In this document: positions 1 to 11,511 of the stretch, in pieces
Numbering within the stretch: position 1 is the first letter of the stretch
Layout: each line of letters begins with the position of its first letter
NCBI GenBank assembly: GCA_030295235.1
Contig: AP026124.1
Coordinates: 1,364,001 to 1,428,000, forward strand
Origin: Fistulifera solaris
Taxonomy: Eukaryota > Bacillariophyta > Bacillariophyceae > Naviculales > Stauroneidaceae
Length of the DNA stretch: 64,000 nt
Reading direction: 5' to 3'
Made by a program: the position numbers and the translations under genes
The notes under the pieces: generated by a model
Told to the model about the DNA's origin: nothing
The model's input: only the letters and a program-made list of their open reading frames with translations
The model's database searches: none

Positions 1-120
1 TCATTTATTTTTATCTTCATTATTATTTGATGTAAAATCCAAGTCAAAGAGCTGCAAAAAAATTCTTTAATTGCCAACAAAAGAAATACGGTGGTCTATG
101 ATATATATATTTGTCAATCT

Positions 121-1340
121 ATGCCGGAAGCCCGCAAAATGAATTCACAGCACAAACACTGCTACCTCGACTTCGACTTGGACGACACACGTTACAAACT
201 GGGTCAAGCGGCTGCCTTTTGTCATGCGACGAACCAACGCTACGGTTTCAGCTCGCCCGACTTGCGACAACTGGGAGGAAGCGAGTTGAAACGGATACCT
301 GATTATTTGGAAAATGATCACGAGTGGAAGGGCACATCCATAGCTCTATTGCCGGTAAAAAGTTCTCGTATCGTCTTGCAGCTGAAATGGGATGTCGCGC
401 CTTTGGCTTGTGAGAACTTTCTTGCACTGTGCTGTAACGATGAGAAGCAAATAGGGCAATCAGGCAAGCCATTGACGTATCGCAATTCAACGGTTCATCG
501 AGTTATTCCGAAGTTTGTCGTTCAGGGAGGCGATGTAAGTCAACAACATCTGGCTTTTTCGCTGTGAAGGTCAATCTCACATTACCTAATTCTTGCGATC
601 ATATTACTGATTAATTGTGTACCATCAAACAGATTGTTTTCGGAAACGGTAGTGGAGGAGAATCTATATTCAATGGGAAGAAATTCAAAGATGAACGACT
701 TGGTTTGTTGTTGAAACACGATCGGCGTGGAATACTTAGTATGGGAAATAGTGGAAAGAACAGCAATACGTCCCAGTTCTTTATTACTTTCGATAAGGCG
801 CCACAGTGCGATGGTAAACATGTTATTTTCGGTGAAGTAGTCAGCGGATGGGATGTTTTGGACTCTCTGGAAGGCACGGGAACGCCCAATACGGAAACCC
901 CACAAGTTTCTATTAAAATAACCGATTGTGGTGCTTGGACTCCTTTGCAAACCCCTGGTGCTGGATACTGGTACGATCAACCCGACGAGAAGAGCTACTC
1001 AGGTATTTCACCTGTCTTTGTGGTGCGTCCCCGAGTGGCCATTTTGGCCCCGAATGACCAAGTGGCAGATAAATTCAAAGTAGCTCTCGAACCAGTATGC
1101 ACTGTTGTTACGGCTACAACAATCGGCACCATTAATACATGGCTTCAATGCTATGCAATCGATCTTCTTGTTGTGGCTCCGGCTTGTGAAACGGAAGCGC
1201 ACCAACTTACTCTACCCTCGGATTGGGGAATCACCACAGAACATACCATTCTCATTTCCAAACCGATAGACGCACTACAGAATATACGATCGCATTCATG
1301 GTTAGTCTCGAGAAACTGGTCACTCGACGGTGCAATATAG
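121..1340 (+). CDS. Divergent cyclophilin-type peptidyl-prolyl isomerase with C-terminal extension
   Basis: Two exons, 121-534 and 633-1340, joined across a 98-bp GT-AG intron that falls inside the conserved QGGD...FGNGSGG segment; about 373 residues. The start is the ATG at 121; a second ATG lies at 139. The cyclophilin fold covers roughly residues 70-275. Visible motifs are HRVIPKFVVQGGD (catalytic Arg, Phe and Gln equivalents), SMGNSGKNSNTSQFFIT and DGKHVIFGEV. The Trp just before DGKH that contacts cyclosporin in human CypA is replaced by Gln, so weak drug binding is inferred. The first ~70 residues match no domain I recognise. The last ~100 residues (from about position 280, V-A-I-L-A-P-N-D) look like a degenerate receiver-type alpha/beta domain without a clear phospho-Asp set; that reading is weak. 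The family catalyses proline cis/trans isomerisation in protein folding. Confidence 0.85.
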
Positions 1341-1410
1341 GAAGCTGAAACGCAATGAGGCAGAAGTCATGTTGACGACACATTTCTAAATTACTTAGAC
1401 GTACTCTATC

Positions 1411-4400
1411 TCAACTGGATGTGAACTCGAACAATTTTGGTAACTGAGCAGCCAGCGTCCACACACTTTTCTCCAGAGGGTTACCACGAAGACGTAAGCG
1501 CTCTAATTCCGTGCAATACAAAAATGAAGGCGGAAGCTCCCGGAGCTTATTGTCTTCAGCAGCAAACAGCGATATGACCGGTAGATCTACGGTGTTAGGG
1601 GAGACGGGCAAGCTTGTTTTTACTTACGCACATTGACTTCAACGTCTTTATAAGGAACGATGACTGAGGAAGTTCTTCAAGATCATTCTCGGAGAGATCA
1701 AGGCTCTAAATACCCGCAAACAGATTGAGTGTTAGTATAGATACAAGCAACGAACAAGGAATTACTTCGCGTACCTCAATGCAAGAAAAGTAGATTCCAA
1801 ACTGATCTGGCAGCAACTTCAGACCGGTTCTCGTCAGAGAAAGCTTATTAATCGATGTGCCAATGACAAGGAGTGAATGAGGGATGGGGGAAATAACTCC
1901 GGAACATGGACCTCGTGATCCTTGACTGACAAGCTTGCGATCAAAGATTTTGAATTCCATCTGGGGCAAATTGTCTTCCACTAGTCGCTCATGAATACTC
2001 TGGAACACCAACCCGATTTCCTCGATTGGTTGATCTATCAAGGCGGATGTTAGATTCCAATCATTTGCAAGAACAACATGGTGTGGACGAACACCATAGT
2101 TTGTAATTAGTAATGCGAGTAGCTCGTGTAGCTCTGCCACATCCAGAGGGAGCTGGTAAACCCCTTTCAATGCGACTATTCGATCAGCTGGCTTCGGCAG
2201 GGAGGCTTCAAGTTGCAGCAGCTGGGACCACATAATTTCAGAAACGATTGACAAAGGAGACGGCACATAACCTCCTAGACATTTCTCGAGCCTGACAACG
2301 ACGCGATCATAAGCGCTAAGCGTAGTACCAAGGGCCACATTCGCCGCCAGAACCGGAGACAATAAGAATTCCAATGATGGAAAAAAAGAACAAGATTTTT
2401 GAATAGAGAAGAGGAGCTTGTCAACTGCCACCCAAACGTCAAGTATCTGATTTCGGACACCTTCAATATGTGAATCCATTTTCAATTCGATTGCGACGGC
2501 CTCGATGGTTCCCAGTATTAATTGCGATATCAGCATAACGCCCATGAGAAGGACATCCTTGGTATGTTGGCCTAATCGTAAGCTTCGCTCGACAAACTGC
2601 TCGAACCAGCGCAATGACGGCTTGATCACATCCTTAACAAGCTTATTTGGCAGTTTGATCGCTATTACATCTCTTCGAAGCTGCCGGGTTTTGGCCATGT
2701 GACGGATGAACTGAGGTAGATATTCCTGTAAAGATATACTCTGTCGAGCGTCGTTTTCCACCGCATCCGGAAGAAAGTAAATAAATACTCGGTCCAGTGG
2801 TTGATCCCCATCAACTTCATCAATATGAGTCACCTCCCTTTCCATCGCTGCAAGTGTGCGTAAGATATTAACAATGCTTTCATCGTCGATCCTAGGCATC
2901 ACGAATTCAAGAAGACAAGAAATAATAGCAAGGTGCTCTTGAGTCCGATACGCCACTTGAAAAACACTATCTCCTGGTTCTGTTTCCAAAGCAAACGCCC
3001 TCTGTTCAAGCTTATTGATTATGCGGACGATTATGGACGAAAATCCCACAGTTGATTCTCCAAGCGAAGGTCTGTCTTTCTCGAGATTTTCACTCCATTC
3101 AGTGGAGAAATCAAGTATAGCCCGTGACACGTCAAATCTGCCTGCGTGGATACAAAGCCTTACCACCTTTGTTAGTCGGACTAGGAACATCAAGGCTTCT
3201 ATTGGAGTCTTAGCGCGTTCAAGCTCTACAAATATAGATTCTTGTTGCTCATCCAAATGAAAATCACCGCCTTCTAGAAGCTTCTTGAAGGATACATTAT
3301 CTTTCGTTGTTTGCTCCATCTGCTTCCGTGAGAGCCACGTTTTGTCTGCCTTGTTGATAATGTCATACTTTTCAAGCACGGGCAATAGAGCATAGTCTTC
3401 AAACCCCGAGTTTGCATTATCGGAGCTGCTCAGACCCACTTCAGGAAGAAGTATAAAATCTTCTTCGAACGCTTTACCCGCTTGCGGTGTTGGCGAAATA
3501 GCTGCATGTCCCTTTCGATATTTTTCTTGAAATTTCGAGATCGCTGGGAGTTGAAGTTCGTCTTCAGGTTCCACTACCAGTGATAAAAGGAGATGCGGAA
3601 GAGGGAGGAACTCTCGGGGGAGTACTCGACCAAAGCTTCTTGGTTGAAGATGCTGATATGCACAATATTCGTCTTGACATTCACCAGCTATTTCATACGG
3701 ACAAATGGGAATATAGGGATCAAATCGATCATTGGCTGACTTCAATAAGCTGTTGGAAATTCGATCAGATGAAATAGGTCGTGTTTCACTCCGCCATGTA
3801 TCGCTTATAATGAGCCGCACATCCAAACATGTGTTCCACATAGATTCTCGCCGCCAACGCCAACCGTTGGCTACTTTGTCAACGGCCAGAGTTTCCATAG
3901 CGTTGATATGAAGGAAAGACTTAATTTTCTCTTTCGTGAATAGGACCGAGCCGAAGGTCGCTAGTCGAAAAGCCGGATCTCTTTTCGACATCCACAAAGT
4001 ACACAATCTATCGAGAGCAATGTCGGCAAGGTGAAGAGTGTGTCCTGATCGATGTTGCTCAATTGTATTTCGAACTTCTTGGACTGAACTTGAAGAAGAG
4101 TATGAAAACGTTTTGTCCGTGTCTCGGTTCAAAGAAGCCGTGGATTCACTTCCGGCAAGTTCAACAAGATCATCTAAAGATATCTCATCTGTCGTGGTAA
4201 GCATTTGGAGACGTTGCTCTGCCTTCGCCAACAGCTTCGTCATTTGTTGTTGCAGTTTCCGTTTCCTTCCCAGCGTTAAAAGAAGTTCCTTCTTCTTCGC
4301 CACTAACCGGACGACACGCTCTTCTTTTTCCCGAAGGTCGGCGACTGCTGTATCTTGTTCTTGTTGCAACGATTTGCGTCGATCTGCAATGTTTTTCAAC

Positions 4401-5875
4401 ATGGCCTCCAACAGATATATCTGTTCTTCCAAACGCAAAGCGTCTACTTCAGACGCTGACAGCCCCACAGTTGACGCATCCTCATTCGTGTGCGTCTCGC
4501 TCTGTGACCTTCCTGAAGGTGAACCCACCTCACTAGCTATCTCTGGTATGCTGATATTCTTAGGAATACTCGGACCGGACGCATTGACAGCCTTTTCTTC
4601 GACGGCGGCGTCAACTTGTACCTCTGTCATCGACTTCGAGTCAAAAAGGTGTTCTTGCGTCAAAGTAGAAGGTCTAGTATCAGATTCGTCCATTTTTCGT
4701 TGCGTTTGCCCCGACATTGTGTCTTTCCTTAAATCATCGACTAGCGCCTGTATGACTTGCGCGTACCTTGGATGCCCATTGATGATGCACGCCGCTATTT
4801 CGCCTGGTTGCGCTTCAAGAAATTTGGTGAAGAATGGTGCTTTGCGATAAAGTACAAATGGGATCTCTTTCTTCACACAATCTCTCAGTATAGGGACTAG
4901 AGGGTTTTTGGCGACTCGCTTTGGCCTTAGAGCTAAGACGAGGTGAGGCCGGCCCTCTGCCACCAACTGACGCACGTTGTCAATACCAATTATCAATGCG
5001 GACTGGCTACCATCACTGCTGTCAAGATTGGCGTTTACAGACGGAGGTGCATGGTCTAGAGTGCGTATCGTTTTTATTATCGTTGGTAGTGCCGGCGGTG
5101 TAACAGCTCGAATTCGTAGAACGTCAGCCATGACAATATTCTGAATACCCTCAAGTTGATGATTATCAGCTTTTCTGACTTTTTTCAAACAAATGACTAA
5201 AACTCGGGATGCATCTTTCTTTCCGAGTTTGTCGAAGTTCTCTTCCACAAAAGGATTAAAAACGTTAGGGGGAGCACTCACTAGGGGAACAGTGAAAGAA
5301 CGACACAGAGCTTCGATCTGAGAAAGGAGAAATGATTGCTCGCTTTTACTGCCTGTACTTTTTCGGCAAACAACCAAGCCAGTATCGATTAATTTTAGCC
5401 GTAGCCAGTCATTCATCGCATCCCTATCACCATCATCGAAACAAACCAGCTGATACTCGGGGTCTTCTTCAACCGCATATTTCTTGAGCAGCGCTACCCA
5501 AAGCGGATGAACATGAGCAGGGGTTGCTTCTTCATAATTCTTTTGCACAGCTTGGGCCGTCTGCGGCGTCTTATTTACTTTTCCACCCGGAGAAGCTTTT
5601 TGCGACATCTGCTTTACTTCCTCACCTTTTGACAGCTTCTTTTCTTTCTTACTGAGGGGAACTTTATGCGGCGTCTGGTTTACTTTCTTTTGTGGGGGAA
5701 CTTTTTGCGGCGAGTCGGCCGTCAAATCGACAACATCACCCGTTTTCTCGCGGTCCACTTCTACTCGTTTCCTCTTCTTACTATCCGTATTTCCGTCTGC
5801 TGTCAGATTGATTGTGTTCTTTGCTTTATTGTTTGTGGCATCGTTATTCATCTTGATATCCTTTCTATGAATCAT
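1411..5875 (-). CDS. Red1/ZFC3H1-like zinc-finger protein with L7Ae-like region, coiled coil and LRR tail
   Basis: Large gene with exons 5875-1775, 1705-1624 and 1586-1411; introns 1706-1774 (69 bp) and about 1587-1623 (37 bp). Roughly 1,475 residues from the ATG at 5875; another in-frame ATG lies at 5851. In order: a Lys/Ser-rich N-terminus with nuclear-localisation-like KKRKR; an L7Ae-like segment near residue 300 (GIDNVRQL...VLALRPKRV); a coiled coil near residues 485-560; a C-x-C-x-C-x-H finger near residue 728 (CPYEIAGECQDEYCAYQH); a long helical region; and LRR motifs reconstructed across the last two introns (SLDLSENDLEELP, NKLRELPPSF). The finger matches the zf-C3H1 type of fission-yeast Red1 and human ZFC3H1, which link nuclear RNAs to exosome decay. 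Nuclear RNA surveillance is therefore inferred from one motif and general architecture. Confidence 0.6.
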
Positions 5876-6291
5876 GACCACATTTGCGGCGACCACAACA
5901 TGACTGCGATGTGAATGAAAGGATGCAAAATTATACCAGGTACCGGGGAAGGACGTTAAAATTCTGCCTCCCAGTACAAGATTCTACGTAGCGCCCACGA
6001 CGAGGCAGAATTTTAACGCCGTTTCGGGTACCGTACCAGGACAGGACGTTAAAATTCTGCCTCTTGTACAAGATTCTACGTAGCATCCACGACGAGGCAG
6101 AATTTTAACGCCGTTTCCAGGTACTCCGTAATAAAAAAGGGGCGAGTAGAAACCAACGTATTGAAGTCGTACGGGGTACTGTCGCTTCCTACATTTGAGG
6201 CCACAATTATGTGGTAAAAACTATGAAGCTAAGGTGTGTCAACAAACCAACCATTGAAATTGCTGCGATGGTTCAACTCTCGTAACTATCT
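5876..6291. other. Intergenic spacer: promoter side of zinc-finger gene and 3' side of monooxygenase
   Basis: Apart from the hairpin pair, the spacer holds short GGTACC-like words and one TACTCCGTA at 6122-6130. No credible gene is seen. Confidence 0.6.
5954..6110. repeat. Tandem pair of long-stem hairpin elements
   Basis: Two copies, 5954-6018 and 6047-6110, with a period of 93 bp. Each has a perfect 17-bp inverted repeat (CGTTAAAATTCTGCCTC and its complement) enclosing about 31 bp. The internal parts are nearly identical (both contain TACAAGATTCTACGTAGC), so this is a recent duplication. It lies between the 5' end of the zinc-finger gene and the 3' end of the FAD monooxygenase gene. It could be a MITE-like element or a transcribed stem-loop. 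Confidence 0.85.
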
Positions 6292-8361
6292 CTATACTTG
6301 TTCATCTATTCGAAACCATGATTTGGTGATACGCTCTAGATCAGCCCCAATATCTTCATGATTCCGTAAAATACAGGCCACGTGCCCATCGGGGCGGATG
6401 ACAATTGAATACGGCTTTCTTCCGTCTTCAAGAAATGAAAACGGCGATGTCTGCCCAGCCCTGGCTTCACACACAAACAGGTTTCCTGAACCTGCAACTT
6501 TCTTTTCATCGTCAACCAAGTGTACAATTTCAATAGGTAGTTGAAGTCCCTCGCCAAGTCGTTCGGCAATTCGATCAGCCACATCCCATATCCGATTATC
6601 CATCCCAACTGTCAGCAGCACACAGCAAGGATGCTCAGTGCGCTTTAACTGTGATGGAAGATCGGTCGAACTCAGCATTTTTTTAGAGGCAGCGTCTACA
6701 AATTGTAATCCATCGTATTTTTCCTGCCCGGAAATCGGTTCGAGTAGAACGTGGGGAAGTAGATATCCTTGCTGCAGTCTTGGAGAGCTCGCCCACGAAT
6801 CCGTGTGCTGCCTCACGCGTTTCTTGCTCGTCTCAGAATAACCAAAGCCGATTTCAAAACTAGGAAAAAGGAGAGGGAGACCGGCCCCCGATTTTAACGT
6901 CTTTCTCAGTAAGGATACAATATGCCGGGTATACGGCGACTCGAACCGCAACCCAGAGAGCGGAAGCATCACCATCTTTAGACAAGATAGAAACATAGAC
7001 CGTTTTTTAGCTCTGGACATAGGCATGTAATCCATCATGCGAAGAGTTAACTTAGCATGATCCTCGTCCAAGTAAAATGATCGAATGACTTTCACAAGAC
7101 GTTTGTAGTTTCGAATAGAAAGCGCAGCATTTTGTTTTGCAATAGGCTGGCGCTCATCATGATACGATTTCAGAAGATTCCTTATGAGCCCAGGATTACT
7201 TATCTGCCGGTTATGAAACGCGTGAGCGATCTTCCAAGCTAGGTTGTGCGCATCTTGAAGACCCGTATTCATCCCAAATCCTCCAGCAGGAGGAAATACA
7301 TGTGCAGCATCACCAATTAGGGCCACACCATCTTCTGTATAGTAACGTTCGGCAACTTGCGCACTCATAACCCATGAGTTCGACGACACTATCTCCCATT
7401 TCTTCACTTTTTCACCAAAGATGGCTTGAATGGTTTGGTCGAGTCGATCGTTCGAGTAGTCTTCTTGAAACGATTGATAAGGATGAAAGAATGGAATCTG
7501 GATAATATACTCTCCCATAGAGTGACACACAACCATAGATAAGGCTTCTGGTGAAAAAGTAGAATACAACATGGCATGATTCCCATTCTCATGGAGGCGA
7601 GCGGCGTCCTCCGGCGGTAGACGAACATGTACATTCATTAGGTGCTGTAGAGCTTCATCGCCCCGGAAATCAATTCCCTTAGTGCGTCGTATTTTGGAGG
7701 AAGAGCCGTCGGCTGCGATGAGAAGATCGGTTGATATACTTTGCCCGTCCGACGTTTCAACAATATGGCGGGTGTCGCCCAACGGTGCAATCTTTTCAAC
7801 TGCTGTTCCGTAAAACAATGTCGACTCGGGATGTGAACAAGCATTATCGTACAGTATTTTTCCAAAGGTGTGCTGAGCCAGATGCCCAACTGAGCAGACT
7901 GAAAGATCTGCATTGCGTGTGAAACGTTTGACGTCATCGCGTAGGACACCGTTGGCGTCACAGTTTGCTTGGAGTGGCCTGTCTACAGGATGAATGACCT
8001 CAGCCAGCGGCGATTTTTGCGACATATCAGTAACAAATCGAAATGATTTCCATTGATCAACTGGTGACATTGCAAGGAGTACGCTCTTATACACGCTGGG
8101 CAGGCAGTGTTTGAGAATCTCCATGGTTCGAGTATTGAGGAAGTGTGCCTGAGGATGCCGGAAACGTGTCTTAACACACTGTGCCTCAAACACAACATTG
8201 GGAACCTTGTGATTGCATGCTAGTAAATTAGAAAGAAGTAAACCCGACGGACCTCCACCGACAATAACAACAGGGCTGTGCGAGTCACATCGCGGATACG
8301 AGGAAAAGCAATGCGAGGCCTTTCGCGTTCGACGCACCCGGAAAATTACGTGAGACAGCAT
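6292..8361 (-). CDS. FAD-dependent aromatic-ring monooxygenase (PheA/TfdB type)
   Basis: Single-exon 689-residue protein. The N-terminal ~28 residues are basic and Ser-rich, compatible with a mitochondrial presequence. A Rossmann FAD motif follows (VIVGGGPSGLLLSN, near residue 31). The second FAD motif, GVALIGDAAHVFPPAGGFGMN with LQDAHNLAWK, lies near residues 345-380. The C-terminal ~170 residues resemble the thioredoxin-like domain of phenol-hydroxylase-type enzymes (IVIRPDGHVACILR). Length and domain order fit FAD_binding_3 monooxygenases, which hydroxylate phenolic substrates using NAD(P)H and O2. The substrate cannot be told from sequence; a ubiquinone-type or catabolic role are both possible. 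Start is the ATG at 8361, and no frame break is seen. Confidence 0.8.
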   Translation of the reverse strand: MLSHVIFRVRRTRKASHCFSSYPRCDSHSPVVIVGGGPSGLLLSNLLACNHKVPNVVFEAQCVKTRFRHPQAHFLNTRTMEILKHCLPSVYKSVLLAMSPVDQWKSFRFVTDMSQKSPLAEVIHPVDRPLQANCDANGVLRDDVKRFTRNADLSVCSVGHLAQHTFGKILYDNACSHPESTLFYGTAVEKIAPLGDTRHIVETSDGQSISTDLLIAADGSSSKIRRTKGIDFRGDEALQHLMNVHVRLPPEDAARLHENGNHAMLYSTFSPEALSMVVCHSMGEYIIQIPFFHPYQSFQEDYSNDRLDQTIQAIFGEKVKKWEIVSSNSWVMSAQVAERYYTEDGVALIGDAAHVFPPAGGFGMNTGLQDAHNLAWKIAHAFHNRQISNPGLIRNLLKSYHDERQPIAKQNAALSIRNYKRLVKVIRSFYLDEDHAKLTLRMMDYMPMSRAKKRSMFLSCLKMVMLPLSGLRFESPYTRHIVSLLRKTLKSGAGLPLLFPSFEIGFGYSETSKKRVRQHTDSWASSPRLQQGYLLPHVLLEPISGQEKYDGLQFVDAASKKMLSSTDLPSQLKRTEHPCCVLLTVGMDNRIWDVADRIAERLGEGLQLPIEIVHLVDDEKKVAGSGNLFVCEARAGQTSPFSFLEDGRKPYSIVIRPDGHVACILRNHEDIGADLERITKSWFRIDEQV

Positions 8362-8754
8362 TTTCTCTCAGTTATCCTCAGTTATCCCTAGAAGTAACAA
8401 TGGCTATATCATGGAAACTCAAATTGTGAATGAAAGAGCTTAAAAAGCGTCAAGTCATATCCATTAGATTGCCATTTTCATTTTCCTTATGAATGACGAT
8501 GCTTGTTGATCGCAAAATCAACCCTCATTCTTTCGGACCACCTGTCGTTTCGGTTTCGCCAATGTGGCGGCGCGGCACCGGATCCGTACGTTATTTTTGT
8601 ACCAGTAATAGCAGCATGGAGTCCCAAATATTTCTTGGCCAACCAGCACTACAGAAAAAATGGCGAAGCCAAAACTGAAGTCACTCTAGCAGTTCGAGAT
8701 AATAGGGTAGTTGTCGGAATCCATGAGAAAAAACTTAAATCGTAACATGGCGAT
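8362..8754. other. Spacer between monooxygenase start and PPR gene stop
   Basis: About 390 bp with promoter position for the monooxygenase gene. Open frames near 8490-8745 lack an ATG of the right kind or recognisable similarity. Nothing else is supported. Confidence 0.4.
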
Positions 8755-10964
8755 TTATTTACTGCGCCTGGGTGCCCTATACCGAAATTCCGTGGGCACA
8801 TTCATGATCCAAAATTTGGGAAGATTGTTCGACTGAAGTTCTGGAATGGCCAGTGCTAGTGACCGACCGAGATTAGCCTCCTTCATGGCCTCGATTACCA
8901 ATCGACTTACAGCACCCGCCTTGCAAGCCTCCTCAAAAACCGTGCGTATTTTTAGTTCTCTGTCCGATGACCCTGGAATAGTATGTTTGGCAAGGCATCC
9001 AAAATACGCCGCGTATGTATGATGATCGGGAGACGCACCCAAGCCATATACGTCATCGCGTAGCTCCAAGAAAGTTCGCTGAGCGATGGAATACGCATCA
9101 TTTGAAATATCCATGGAATCCATGAAAGCATCCTTCACTTTTCCCGCGGGTCCCACCTCAGAGGAAGGGTAGTTTGCCGCAACTGTGATGACCGATGTGA
9201 AAGGACTGGCTGGGTTCCTCGATGCGCTCATGTCTCCGTTTTTGAAACGAGTCAAAAGCGAATCTAATAAGCCTCGAGCTTCGATGATTCTGTCTGCTTT
9301 CTCCGAATCAGAGTACGCCCTTATGACTATCGCGTACGATTGAAAGTCCGGCCGAACGGACTCTCCCAGAAAACCGTCAGCAAGCTCGTGCTGAAAAGAA
9401 AGCATTTGTGAAGCTCTTTGAGCAGCATCTTTATGAAAACTAGCAGATTGTGACCATGCTGGAGAGGATACGTCGATTGTTAGTTACGAAGTACAAACAA
9501 GTCTCGTTATTCCGCAAAGACATCTTTCTCACCGTTAAGACATGCATTGAACGACGCAACATCAGGGTATATCTTCTCTTCCAACATTTTCTGTAAAATG
9601 TCTTCGCAACGTGGCGCAGCCTCCCGGGTTCTTGTTCTGGACCAGATGTCGAGACAAACGTTGAATCCTAGCACTAAAGCTTTGTCATCGTCATAAATGT
9701 CCTTTTCGTTATCATCGTTCCGTTTCTCTCTCACGAAATCCACCATGTACCACAACACTTGTTCTGCCCGTTCGGCGGCATGAAGTCTCTTCCTCGGATC
9801 GCTTTGCTTGGCAGCCGACCCTTTGAATGCCGCCATAGCTGTAATAAAAGTTCTCAAATCGGGATATACCGTCTCTGATTGCATGATTTCCCTCAAAAGT
9901 TCCATTGCCCGATCCGGTTGCCTCGCGGCTAAAGCTTTCATGGTACTCGTGTAGGATATGATATCAGCGGTAGCAATCTTTCTCTTGTTGTTTGCAGGAT
10001 TTTTCTCGTCGTATGGTACACCGTGATCGCGCTCATATGCCATTGCTTGCTCGTTGTGAGTTTGCTGCAGAGACCTCAGAATAGACAATGCTTTTTCGCC
10101 AGCCTCCGGTGCATTTGTATTCCCCCACGCTGTAATAACGTGGCCGTAGCTTTTGGTGTTCGGTCGAGTGTGCCAGCCAAGTTCTTGGTGGTATCGATTC
10201 ATTTCATGTAAAATACCTTCCGCCATGATGGCTGCTTTTAAATGTGACTTCGAAGCTTGCACTAATCCCACCAAATATGTATTGTACAAGTCAGCATCCG
10301 GTTGACTCAGCGGAGGATCTAGCAACTGTCCACTCCCCAACGTATATAGTTCAGGATTATCACGAGCTGTCTCAAAGACCCGCCGATCAATGATCGCCTG
10401 TTCTACAGCAAGCTGCAACAACTCTTTCATCCGAAAGAATGCGACATTGCGTTGATCCGAAATAACACCCCATCCAAAAACTACCATTTGAATCAAACGG
10501 GAAGGTACAGTTACAACAATTTTTTGTTCTTCTAATAGCCGCCGCTTCTCGACAAACAGACGATCTAAAATATCATGCGCCATTTGAAGTCCCACCAACG
10601 AAGATCCTTGTTGCTTGCGACAGCATTCTCTCATCAGATTTTCAAGTTTGGTAAAGTGATATGGCTGAATCTGTTCGGCTTCTAACAGGGACTCTACACG
10701 GCGCTGTAAGCTTTGGCGGGTATCCATCCAAGGCGGAACCGATCTTATCTCTGCTGATGACGGCGGGCTCGATAAGTCGCGATTGTTGTGCGTTGCTGTC
10801 GAAGAGAGTTTCCGAAAAGCAATTTTGTTTGATGACTGAGACTGAGCGACATGGCTGCTTGGTTCAATAGCACGAAACAATACGATCTCGGTCCTCGAAA
10901 AAGAATTCGACAACAGACGTAGAGATCTGTGTCTGGCTGTTAATTGTGTGATTCGTCCTAGCAT
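8755..10964 (-). CDS. Pentatricopeptide repeat (PPR) protein
   Basis: Two exons, 10964-9533 and 9458-8755, with a 74-bp intron (donor GTGAG, TAACTAAC branch-like site). The splice rejoins a PPR helix: ...FNACLN with AWSQSA. Predicted length is 711 residues. Several degenerate 35-residue PPR units are visible, for example PNTKSYGHVITAWG, DIISYTSTMKALA, PDLRTFITAMAAF, PDVASFNACLNAW and PDFQSYAIVIRAYS. The N-terminus is rich in Arg and Ser with few acidic residues, which suggests an organelle targeting peptide, probably mitochondrial. PPR proteins bind organelle RNA in a sequence-specific way for processing, stability or translation. The target RNA cannot be predicted here. Confidence 0.88.
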
Positions 10965-11333
10965 TTCTTAACATACAGATGCCCGTCGGGCACTCCAGCG
11001 GTTTCGACCTGTTGTATTATAAATGTTCTTAAAAATCCCCTGTATCGTAGGTTGAAATGCAAATTCATTTTTCATCCATCAAGTTGTTTCTTTTAGTGAA
11101 GAGAAGAGAAGACTAAAAAAATAAGAGCGGATGCGAGAACGAACGAGATCAAGACGGCCGGCAGGCGATGGACGGTCGGTCATTTCGTCCGACGTCGGTC
11201 AGATGTCAGATCGGTCAGTTGTTCCAGGATGGTGTGACGGTGTGACCTTAATTCGCGGGAAACGCCTTTCGGGAAAGACGAAAGGCCCCAAGCGAATACA
11301 AAGTACATCATACAAGGTACTTACCAGGTATAA

Positions 11334-11472
11334 TACGGAGTACTCTGGAGTCTGGAGCAATGAATTTAGGTGGGACTTCGGCGGTCGGCAGTGGAGTTTT
11401 TTTCCGGGCCCACGCATCTTTCATTTTTCCCCACTTCTCCAGTTCGGGCTTTATATTACTCCGTACTCCGTG
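11334..11472. promoter_or_regulatory. TACGGAGTA / TACTCCGTA pair upstream of globin gene
   Basis: TACGGAGTA at 11334-11342 and TACTCCGTACTCCG at 11457-11470 flank a 115-bp segment; the second copy ends 47 bp before the globin ATG. The same 9-mer recurs close to starts of several other genes in this window. A promoter or 5'-UTR role is inferred from position only. Confidence 0.45.
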
Positions 11473-11511
11473 CTTTCCCTCACAAGTCCATTTCTAACTC
11501 ATAAATACATC

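Noticed and set aside
4038-4850. 270-residue open frame on the + strand opposite the zinc-finger gene
   Set aside because: Antisense shadow of a coiled-coil-coding region; composition Ser/Cys-rich without domain.
8493-8745. Open frames (61 and 80 residues) upstream of the monooxygenase
   Set aside because: No family resemblance and no clear start in context; they fit chance frames in a promoter region.
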